Shown in pieces: positions 1-5,173 of a stretch of 5,428 nucleotides of DNA. Within the stretch, counting starts at the first letter, position 1, and the number at the start of each line of letters is the position of its first letter. The notes under the pieces are model-generated. The model worked only from the letters and a program-made list of their open reading frames with translations, searched no databases and was not told where the DNA came from. Origin of the DNA: Candidatus Zixiibacteriota bacterium (GTDB taxonomy: Bacteria > Zixibacteria > MSB-5A5 > CAIYYT01); assembly GCA_023134875.1 (NCBI GenBank), contig JAGLUH010000339.1, forward strand, positions 1-5,428, in the 5' to 3' direction. A program made the translations under genes and the position numbers.

Positions 1-77
1 AAGAAGATTGTCCTCCTCGAAGGACTGTTACCATTTCGCAGTCATTAATGAAGTTTCATCCACAGGAAAAGTTTCGT

Positions 78-111
78 GGGCGGCAGATGTCCGCGTCTGC
101 CCCTTGTTTTT
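78..111 (+). terminator. Candidate Rho-independent terminator (hairpin plus T-rich run)
   Basis: GGCAGATG (82-89) pairs with CGTCTGCC (94-101), including one G-T wobble, around a TCCG loop. Flanking G and C runs (78-80, 102-103) may extend the stem. The + strand continues directly into TTGTTTTT (104-111), which fits intrinsic termination of a rightward transcript. The 518-aa gene arrives convergently from the right, a usual setting for a terminator. On the minus strand the hairpin is followed only by a short CTTTTCC about 12 nt on, so it works less well in that direction. The nearly palindromic core could instead be a copy of an interspersed repeat. Confidence 0.42.
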
Positions 112-117
112 GGGCCG

Positions 118-226
118 CGTCGGGAAGGAGCTCCGACGGTAAATGTTTGACTCGTGCGGATTAAAGCGTCCGGCAACTGCCTGTCAGAGCCAGGCCTTTG
201 ACTGGCCGAACGCGGCAAGCAAAGGC
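118..226. repeat. Cluster of inverted repeats (two further hairpins)
   Basis: CGTCGG (118-123) pairs with CCGACG (133-138) across 9 nt. GCCTTTG (194-200) pairs with CAAAGGC (220-226), and inside that loop GCCG (205-208) pairs with CGGC (213-216) around AACG, giving a nested two-stem structure. An alternative 5-bp stem GCCAG/CTGGC (189-193/202-206) overlaps it. No convincing gene covers this stretch. With the hairpin at 78-111 it makes a dense structured intergenic region just past the 3' end of the minus-strand gene. It could be a palindromic repeat element, a small structured RNA or a mRNA 3' end structure. Copy number elsewhere in the genome would decide and cannot be seen here. Confidence 0.35.
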
Positions 227-255
227 GGCGGCCCGAACTTTGACAGCCTACGAAT

Positions 256-1812
256 CTACCTGGTTGGTCTCACCTCTTTGGCTTGCTTGGCGAAACCTTC
301 AAGTAGTTGTTTCTGGATTCGAAAACGGTACTCGCCCGGCTTTCCGGTTGCCAGTGTCTCTTTTCCAGTCAAATCGACGATATACTTTCCGGTAATTTCA
401 TTAGTGAGGTAGTTATAACTGCCCGCTTCCACGGCGGTGAAAATGATGCCGAAACGTTGCTGATTGTAAGTCCGACCGGGGAATTGCTCGGCAAAAAGAA
501 AGCTTTCGTAAGAGCTGCTTTGTCCCGGATACCTGGAGAGGATGGCTGTATTGAAATCGGCACTGTCGGCGATAACAATGAAATTGTAATAGGTATCGTC
601 TGCGAACACCCTGACTAGCACGCCGGCATAGCCCGATTCGTAGATCAACTCCCCTTGATCGCTGCCGCCGGCTGTGATCTGTTGGTATGTCCAGGAGGAG
701 ACAAATTCCTGAAAATCAGTTACTACCGTTTGCCAGTCACTTCCCAATTCAGTCGCCACCTGCTCCTGGAATTGCGCGATTGTGATTGCCATGACCTCGG
801 CCCGGCTGCCTGACAATTCACGGTAAAGCTGAAAATACTTCTGCGAACCAAGTTTCTCGAACAGGTACTTACAGAAAAGCGCGGCAACCGGATAGGAAAA
901 ATCGGGATTGTTTTCCAGAGCGGCGAAACCGCTGACGGTTATCAGGTCTTCCAGCTTCGTAAACTCATCTTCATAGATATACTTGCCCAGTGAGAGGGTT
1001 ACGTCTGCGGAACGACCATTGCAGCCACCCAGGAACGCGGCGGTCCCCTCTTTAATGATGGGCAGCGTATAAGGCGGCAGGTTGTCATTGGCATATGTCA
1101 CCAAAAACTGCGCAATCTGGTTATAATCGGGGAAATGGATGCTGACGACAGCATCGGCAGGTTGGTAGAATTCTTTCCGGGTGCCGCCAGCAAGCTGCTC
1201 AACGATGCCGTATGATTGGCATAGAAACATCCGTACTTTGATTGACTCCAACCTCGTCAGTTTCTCCGGCGAGAGGCCGAGTATTTTAGTAACCCGATTC
1301 ACAAAGCGATCGGTAACGGCGATATTAGCCCGCTCCATCAGGGATTGCTCACGGAATATTGTTCTAAAGTAAGTCCCGCTTACCTCGTCCCAGTTCTCGG
1401 TAAACACTTGAAGCGGCGTGACCACCTCCGGCTTGTCACCGGATTCAACATTCAAGTAATGTACGCCGGCAATAGTATCATCGCCGCAAACCTGGTACTC
1501 GATCCTGGCATAGCCGCGATTGGTCTCTACGCTGCTGATTTCCAGCTTCGCCTTGCTAGACTTGAGATCATCAAGATATTCCCAGAGCGCTGAACCGATT
1601 TCCAGTTTCAGTGGCGCCTTATCATAGGTTATCTCCAACTGTTCAGTTATGGTGCGGTCATAGAGGGACCACTCATCCAACGCCTCTGTATAGTAGCCGT
1701 TCTTGAGAAGCTCAACGTAATTCAGGAAGAAATCTGTAATCTCATTCTTGCCGGTCTGGGCAACAGCAACCTGCACCAGGAAGAGAATTGAAATTAAAAT
1801 CAAGCGTTTCAT
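256..1812 (-). CDS. Exported gluzincin-like (peptidase MA superfamily) protein, probably catalytically degenerate
   Basis: This 518-aa protein starts with a clear Sec signal peptide: K2-R3, a hydrophobic core to about V17, and a likely cut after AVA (A18/Q19). Residues about 25-160 form an accessory region with repeated hydrophobic and charged patterns. From about 165 to 335 the layout recalls peptidase MA-like gluzincins. A helical segment leads to the strand VVSIHF (222-227), then a helix where HExxH is expected. The segment PIIKEGTAAFLGG (251-263) then resembles the usual WLNEGxAxY motif, with E255 as the third-ligand glutamate. A further segment, YPVAALFCKYLFEKLG (307-322), is like that family's Y..a..f..yL...yG motif. 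The HExxH position reads N231-Q-I-A-Q235, so both zinc histidines and the catalytic glutamate are missing. The C-terminal 150 residues look beta-rich and are unassigned. The start is fixed by AAAGGAG five bases upstream. Export is secure; the family assignment is inferred from motif order and is moderate. The gene stands alone, divergent from the secretion cassette, with no visible link to it. Confidence 0.85.
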   Translation of the reverse strand: MKRLILISILFLVQVAVAQTGKNEITDFFLNYVELLKNGYYTEALDEWSLYDRTITEQLEITYDKAPLKLEIGSALWEYLDDLKSSKAKLEISSVETNRGYARIEYQVCGDDTIAGVHYLNVESGDKPEVVTPLQVFTENWDEVSGTYFRTIFREQSLMERANIAVTDRFVNRVTKILGLSPEKLTRLESIKVRMFLCQSYGIVEQLAGGTRKEFYQPADAVVSIHFPDYNQIAQFLVTYANDNLPPYTLPIIKEGTAAFLGGCNGRSADVTLSLGKYIYEDEFTKLEDLITVSGFAALENNPDFSYPVAALFCKYLFEKLGSQKYFQLYRELSGSRAEVMAITIAQFQEQVATELGSDWQTVVTDFQEFVSSWTYQQITAGGSDQGELIYESGYAGVLVRVFADDTYYNFIVIADSADFNTAILSRYPGQSSSYESFLFAEQFPGRTYNQQRFGIIFTAVEAGSYNYLTNEITGKYIVDLTGKETLATGKPGEYRFRIQKQLLEGFAKQAKEVRPTR

Positions 1813-2019
1813 CTTTTCTCCTTTATAATCTTATACACTTCAACCAATTTCCCAACTGAAGCAGCCGGTCCCAAGCGGTCGTTTCTCTTGTAAACCTGCT
1901 GATATCTAAGCAGCTTCATGGCGGGAAATTATTCCCACAGCGCCAATAAATCCAGTCCTTTTTTCAGTTACCCCGATTCCGTCCTCTGCTCAGGCGGTCA
2001 TCCCTAGGCAATAAAAGCG
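1813..2019. other. Divergent intergenic region with two small hairpins
   Basis: No gene is supported here. CTGCT (1896-1900) pairs with AGCAG (1909-1913). GGGAA (1923-1927) pairs with TTCCC (1932-1936) around ATTA, and GGC (1920-1922) can close onto GCC (1942-1944) after a small bulge. A T6 run follows at 1959-1964, about 14 nt past the outer stem, which is too far for a standard intrinsic terminator. The second hairpin may still limit rightward antisense transcripts leaving the exported-protein locus. The rest is featureless to my reading. Confidence 0.35.
1818..1824 (-). promoter_or_regulatory. Ribosome binding site of the 518-aa exported protein
   Basis: On the minus strand AAAGGAG lies five bases before the ATG at 1812-1810. 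It supports that start and the short signal peptide that follows. Upstream there are TATAAG/GATTAT-like sequences (about 1823-1836), but no -35 box at a good distance, so I do not call a promoter for this gene. Confidence 0.75.
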
Positions 2020-2048
2020 TTGCCAGCGGCCTGTTGAACTGATATTAT
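2020..2048 (+). promoter_or_regulatory. Candidate sigma70-type promoter for the PAAR-adaptor-effector cassette
   Basis: TTGCCA (2020-2025) and TATTAT (2043-2048) each match the -35 and -10 consensus at five of six positions and are separated by exactly 17 nt. A start near 2055 would leave a leader of about 120 nt before the PAAR start codon. The site faces the cassette and is the best such match in the intergenic region. Chance matches at this level are common, and the host sigma factor is unknown. I saw no sigma54-type -24/-12 element. Confidence 0.45.
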
Positions 2049-2084
2049 TGATTGAACCGGCAGGCGTTGAGATCGACAATAATA
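2043..2084. repeat. 8-bp inverted repeat overlapping the candidate -10 box
   Basis: TATTATTG (2043-2050) and CAATAATA (2077-2084) are perfect inverted copies separated by 26 nt. The left arm contains the proposed -10 hexamer and the right arm falls in the early leader. This is the arrangement expected of an operator bound by a dimer with spaced half-sites, or of a weak hairpin in the nascent leader. The arms are AT-rich, so some chance contribution is possible. Confidence 0.4.
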
Positions 2085-2164
2085 GTGGAGCGGGTTTTCG
2101 GGGTAAGTAGCTTTGTCGAGCACGCCGGAAGCCCGGAGCAAACAAGGTGACGAAAACCAAGATA

Positions 2165-2170
2165 GAGGGA
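2165..2170 (+). promoter_or_regulatory. Ribosome binding site that decides the PAAR start
   Basis: GAGGGA lies five bases before the ATG at 2176. The reading frame is open back to a TTG at 2113, which would add 21 residues, but those residues are polar, unlike PAAR sequence, and that TTG has no purine-rich site upstream. PAAR proteins usually begin near the first MGxPAARxGD repeat, which agrees with 2176. Confidence 0.7.
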
Positions 2171-2175
2171 TTCTG

Positions 2176-2550
2176 ATGGGTAAACCAGCCGCGCGAGTTG
2201 GCGATATGCACACCTGCCCGTTTATTGACCCTGGTCCCAAGCCACATGTCGGCGGGCCGATTATGCCTCCCGGCGTGCCGACGGTGCTGATCGGGGGGTT
2301 GCCGGCGGCGACTGTCGGCAATCAGGCCACCTGTGTCGGGCCGCCTGATGTTATTGTTATGGGTTCAATGACTGTCCTGATCGGCGGCAAGCCGGCGGCG
2401 CGCATGGGTGATTCCACCGCGCATGGCGGTGTCATTGTCGCCGGTCTGCCCACTGTTCTGATCGGTGATGCTGGTGCCGCCTCACCCCAGGGCGGCGCGC
2501 TGGGCGCTGCGGCAGCAGCAGGCAAACCTTTCTGTGAAAGCTGTCCGTAG
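2176..2550 (+). CDS. PAAR-domain spike-tip protein of a contractile injection system
   Basis: The 124-aa product is a single PAAR domain of normal length. In known systems PAAR proteins form a zinc-stabilised cone that sharpens the VgrG-type spike and carries effectors out of the cell. The repeats are plain: GKPAARVGD (2-10), GLPAATVGN (41-49) and GKPAARMGD (71-79), alternating with PTVLIG or MTVLIG strands (35-40, 65-70, 92-97). GPPDVIVMG (55-63) is also typical. Candidate zinc ligands are H12, C14, H24, C53 and H83; which of them bind cannot be told from sequence alone. After a Gly/Ala-rich linker (about 98-116) the protein ends in CESCP (120-124), a CxxCP motif that is not part of the PAAR fold and recurs in the effector two genes downstream. 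There is no fused toxin domain, so cargo should be attached non-covalently through the next gene. It is the first gene of the cassette. Confidence 0.95.
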   Translation: MGKPAARVGDMHTCPFIDPGPKPHVGGPIMPPGVPTVLIGGLPAATVGNQATCVGPPDVIVMGSMTVLIGGKPAARMGDSTAHGGVIVAGLPTVLIGDAGAASPQGGALGAAAAAGKPFCESCP

Positions 2551-2625
2551 GCGTCCTTGATTCCAGGGTGGAGGATATTTCAGCAGGATTTCGTTATGAC
2601 TGTGGTAGTTAGGTTGTTTCGTATC

Positions 2626-2633
2626 GAGGTGAT
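2626..2633 (+). promoter_or_regulatory. Ribosome binding site supporting a GTG start
   Basis: GAGGTGAT begins 11 nt before the GTG at 2637, leaving a seven-base gap after GAGG. An in-frame TAG at 2610 prevents a much earlier start and no in-frame ATG lies between, so GTG is the best start of the DUF4123 gene. Confidence 0.65.
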
Positions 2634-2636
2634 AAG

Positions 2637-3641
2637 GTGTTTCAGGTAAAGTCAGGATTTAAGCCGCTCAAAGAGGATGCTGTCGCCAGTGACACTGCCG
2701 ACAGCCAGCCGGAGGGGCAGTCACTGGCCGAGCAACTCCTGCAACTTGCCGAGGAGGATAGCGGTCAGCTTTTCGCTCTGCTCGATGCCGCCCGTACGGA
2801 TACGGTTCTGGAGAAGTTGGCTCATGCCGAGGTCGAGTACCGCTCCCTCTATCTCGGCCAGGCCGAAGAGCAATACTCCGGCGTTTCCCCTTTCCTGGTC
2901 GAGTGTAAAGAAGATGCCGAACTGTTTAACTGGCTGACCACTGACACCTGGGGCGGAGCCTGCGGTATATTCCTCATCGCCGACGATACCTTCATCAATC
3001 TGTTTACACACTTCCGCAAGTTTCTCATGGTCAAAACGGAAGCGGGCGAGAAGTTCCTTTTCCGGTTCTATGATCCCCGTGTGCTGCGCGTTTATTTGCC
3101 CACTTGTACCGCGCAGGAGCTTGACCACTTCTACGGCCAGGCAACTCGCTTCCTGGTGGAGTCACCGGCGGGCGGAACCATCCTCTCCTATCATAAATAT
3201 GATGCCGATGCTGGTAAGGCGAAAAGCGATGTCGGCCCCACCGATGTCATGGGCAAGATGATAATCCGCGACCCCCAGATGGCATCCTTCACCGAGGCTT
3301 CGATCAAAGATTTCGAGAATCGCATGGTCGTTCATCTCAACGAATTCTTCCCGGAACAGTGCGAAGCATTGGGTGAACCGAAAACCCGTGAAGCCATCCG
3401 TTACGGTATTAAGCGTGCCGCCACTTATGGAATCGACACCGAGCGCAACGTCTGCAAATACACTGACATCATGTTCGCCTACGGCCGCGATTTCGACAAG
3501 AATCCCGAACTGCCATGGGCGGCTGAGGTTCTCAACAGCTCCAAGTATGCCGATCAGACAACACGAATTGAAGAACTGCATCGCAAATCAGTCTGGCATG
3601 CCCACCAGGCAGCCAACGGGACAGAGGAAGGCAGGGCGTAG
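2637..3641 (+). CDS. DUF4123 effector adaptor/chaperone
   Basis: This 334-aa protein has two recognisable parts. Residues about 43-170 match the DUF4123 pattern: LFALLDAART (45-54), SLYLG (70-74), FLVEC (86-90), WGGACGIFLIAD (105-116), then FRKFLMVK (126-133) and the hallmark FRFYDPRVLRVYLP (142-155). DUF4123 proteins (the Tap/TEC/VasW type of T6SS adaptor) bind a specific effector and load it onto the VgrG-PAAR spike in the producer's cytoplasm. Residues about 218-320 form a separate, helix-rich domain with FFPEQCEALGEP (237-248), IRYGIKRAATYGI (254-266) and LPWAAEVL (292-299). I recall similar tails in adaptor proteins of other bacteria, but I cannot name a family. The N-terminal 40 residues are acidic and probably flexible. 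There is no signal peptide or membrane segment. The gene lies 86 nt after PAAR and 3 nt before the effector, so co-expression and an adaptor role for that effector are likely. Confidence 0.9.
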   Translation: MFQVKSGFKPLKEDAVASDTADSQPEGQSLAEQLLQLAEEDSGQLFALLDAARTDTVLEKLAHAEVEYRSLYLGQAEEQYSGVSPFLVECKEDAELFNWLTTDTWGGACGIFLIADDTFINLFTHFRKFLMVKTEAGEKFLFRFYDPRVLRVYLPTCTAQELDHFYGQATRFLVESPAGGTILSYHKYDADAGKAKSDVGPTDVMGKMIIRDPQMASFTEASIKDFENRMVVHLNEFFPEQCEALGEPKTREAIRYGIKRAATYGIDTERNVCKYTDIMFAYGRDFDKNPELPWAAEVLNSSKYADQTTRIEELHRKSVWHAHQAANGTEEGRA

Positions 3642-3644
3642 GGC

Positions 3645-4262
3645 ATGGCGTTTCTGCTCATTCTTGGCATCGTCGCCGTGGTAGCCGCAGGTTTGGTTGC
3701 CGCTGCCCTCTACAAGTCGGGGAAAGATGCGGATAAGAAGTTCAGTAAGGACTCTGTCAGCTCAGTTTGCAAGAACTGCCCCAAAAAAACAGGGCAACTG
3801 GACAAAAAGCACTTCGTCCAGGAGAAGAACAACTCCTGCGTGATCGCCTCCTCTCGAAACATGATTGCCATGCTCACCGGCAAGGATGTCAAGGAGAGCA
3901 CGCTGCGTGATGAGATGAAGACCATAATGAAAAAGCCGAACCATGACTTTAATAAAAACGGCATCAACCCGAAGCATGCCGTAACGCTTCTGAAAAATCA
4001 TGGTGTCGATACTGAGATAAAGAAGAACCAGAGCAATAAGGACTTGGAAAATCTGACCGCGAAAGGCAAACCAGTCCTGATCGGTTTCAAGAATCCGGGT
4101 CATCGGGTCATGCTTGATTCCGTCACTACGAACAAGGACGGCAGCAAAACCTACAACGTACGTGACCCCGACCCTGCCTATAAGGGCAAGCCAAGAAATA
4201 TGTCTGAAGCAGATTTCAACAAGAAGTACAATAAGAATGCCATTGTTGTCGCGCCCAAGTAA
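3645..4262 (+). CDS. Candidate secreted toxin: C39/papain-like cysteine peptidase with N-terminal membrane helix
   Basis: The 205-aa product opens with one hydrophobic helix (residues 2-22) lacking positive charges before it, followed by a lysine-rich stretch and C42-K-N-C-P46. From about 55 onward it fits the C39-like/papain-like peptidase pattern. HFVQEKNNSCVIAS (56-69) gives an oxyanion Q59 and nucleophile C65 with the usual six-residue offset. A helical middle includes an NPKHAVTLLKNHGV segment (108-121). PVLIGF (143-148) leads to PGHRVMLDSV (151-160) with catalytic H153, and YNVRDPDP (170-177) supplies D174. The full set of catalytic residues is present. Lysine makes up about 16 percent (33 of 205), unlike the neighbouring proteins, which may reflect a separately acquired toxin. 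The gene begins 3 nt after the adaptor gene and overlaps the lipoprotein gene, so context suggests a cargo effector that cleaves a target-cell protein or peptide. A maturation peptidase is the alternative. The peptidase call is good; the toxin role is inferred. ATG 3645 is the only start that keeps the helix; AGGG (3633-3636) may serve as its ribosome site. Confidence 0.85.
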   Translation: MAFLLILGIVAVVAAGLVAAALYKSGKDADKKFSKDSVSSVCKNCPKKTGQLDKKHFVQEKNNSCVIASSRNMIAMLTGKDVKESTLRDEMKTIMKKPNHDFNKNGINPKHAVTLLKNHGVDTEIKKNQSNKDLENLTAKGKPVLIGFKNPGHRVMLDSVTTNKDGSKTYNVRDPDPAYKGKPRNMSEADFNKKYNKNAIVVAPK

Positions 4263-4980
4263 AGGTTCGTGTGTTTCGGCAAAGATAATAGCTTGGATAA
4301 CACTCATGCTCCTGGTTGCCTGTCATGCTGATTCCGCGAAGGAGCAGGTTCATTTCGAGGACAAGGAGGCTGTCATGCCAGTATCTATTCCCCCGGGTCT
4401 GAAGCAAGCGGCCTCGGGTAATGTTAATCCTCCTGAAGAGGAATGGTGGATTCGTGAGTTGACGGATAGTTATCCGTGGCTACACGGTGAAGAGATCTAC
4501 TGGATCATCGACTCTGAGTCTAACTCGGCAATGGTCTTGAAGGGTCTCGCCGGTGAATACGAATGTCTGAATCGTCCGGACAAGGCGGGGCGCATCGGTG
4601 AAGTGATCGCTGTCAATCTGGGAGAGGTGCCTTCGGAGAGCCTTAATGTATTAGACATGGCCAGACTGCTGATGGAATGGTATCGGGATCCGCGCGGCCA
4701 TATTGCCAACCCGGAGTTTCTTGAGAGCGAACGGGATGTCCTGGACACTTGGATGATGGGCACTGAAACGGATATCAACGTCCTCCGCACTTCCTGCGTA
4801 CCGGTAACTTTTACCAACAATGACGACGGCACTTGGCTTCTGGTATTCAATGCGCTGAATCGCCTCGGCGGGGTGGAGAAGTGGACAGTAAGCGGGAAAT
4901 CAGGAGAGTTTGAGATCACTGCCATTGAGATTGAGATATTGAAGGAGAACGGCACGTTCTACTATCCCGACGAACTCTGA
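4237..4980 (+). CDS. Predicted acidic lipoprotein, candidate immunity protein for the peptidase effector
   Basis: From ATG 4237 the product is 247 aa. It starts with a basic n-region (R6, K9, K16), a hydrophobic core (I17-L26) and a lipobox L26-V-A-C29, predicting a lipid-anchored protein facing the periplasm. The ATG at 4306 would leave only MLLVA before the cysteine, too short for a signal peptide, so the earlier start is preferred even though its upstream AAGAAG (4221-4226) is a weak ribosome site. The start lies inside the toxin gene in another frame (26-bp overlap), which suggests translational coupling. The mature part is acidic, with a helical middle (about 135-175) and a beta-rich end containing NNDDGTWLLVFN (194-205), EKWTVSG (214-220) and GTFYYPDEL (239-247). 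I do not recognise a named family. Position directly after the toxin, coupling, charge opposite to the lysine-rich toxin and periplasmic anchoring all fit an immunity protein, but no sequence match proves it. Confidence 0.85.
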   Translation: MPLLSRPSKGSCVSAKIIAWITLMLLVACHADSAKEQVHFEDKEAVMPVSIPPGLKQAASGNVNPPEEEWWIRELTDSYPWLHGEEIYWIIDSESNSAMVLKGLAGEYECLNRPDKAGRIGEVIAVNLGEVPSESLNVLDMARLLMEWYRDPRGHIANPEFLESERDVLDTWMMGTETDINVLRTSCVPVTFTNNDDGTWLLVFNALNRLGGVEKWTVSGKSGEFEITAIEIEILKENGTFYYPDEL

Positions 4981-5173
4981 CCCAAGTCCGATAATAGATT
5001 CAACCCCAGCCAGACCGGTGTCGCTGGCCACGTGATACTGGTATCCTCCCTTCGCTTGCGAGTTCTCCAACTTCACTGAGTGATGGTCACGATTCGGGTA
5101 TCTGGCAGCGAGACACTTCAAAGAACAAAAAGTTTTATTTGATTTCCGATTCAACATTTTCGACCATTAAGAC
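4981..5173. other. Intergenic region after the effector cassette
   Basis: No gene is supported. A weak 5-bp stem GCCAG/CTGGC (5009-5013/5024-5028) is not followed by a T run, so it is not called a terminator. The last 55 bases (from about 5119) turn AT-rich before the next start codon. GAGACA (5110-5115) and TTTTAT (5133-5138) are 17 nt apart but each match the sigma70 consensus at only four of six positions, too weak to call a promoter. A stop-free minus-strand frame crosses this region but lacks support. Confidence 0.4.

Noticed and set aside
12..18. Strong Shine-Dalgarno-like GAGGAGG on the minus strand, which could serve a leftward gene outside the window
   Set aside because: The 11 bases to the window edge contain no start codon and the spacing would already be long; it also conflicts with the rightward-terminator reading. 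Cannot be judged without flanking sequence.
1..48. Possible 3' end of a rightward gene (last 15 codons, stop TAA 46-48)
   Set aside because: It has a possible terminator downstream, but 15 codons carry no recognisable signal and a second frame is open to a stop at 140-142. Not listed as a gene.
143..618. Overlapping + strand open frames opposite the exported-protein gene (143-412, 307-618)
   Set aside because: They are antisense to a gene with a convincing signal peptide, ribosome site and domain layout, and they have no recognisable protein features.
2113..2175. 21-residue N-terminal extension of PAAR from a TTG start
   Set aside because: No ribosome site, polar sequence unlike PAAR, and a well-placed GAGGGA favours ATG 2176.
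2004..2525. Minus-strand open frames opposite PAAR
   Set aside because: Their proline, threonine and glycine-rich translations are shadows of the repetitive PAAR coding sequence.
3762..4307. 181-codon minus-strand frame opposite the peptidase gene
   Set aside because: It lies wholly opposite a gene with a complete set of catalytic residues and has no ribosome site or domain of its own.
5009..5028. Hairpin after the lipoprotein gene as a terminator
   Set aside because: Only 5 bp of stem and no T run after it.
4900..5157. 85-codon minus-strand frame spanning the lipoprotein 3' end and the following spacer
   Set aside because: It looked like a possible gene remnant, but it overlaps the lipoprotein gene by about 80 bp, I see no clear ribosome site and no recognisable family. 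A translated search would settle it.
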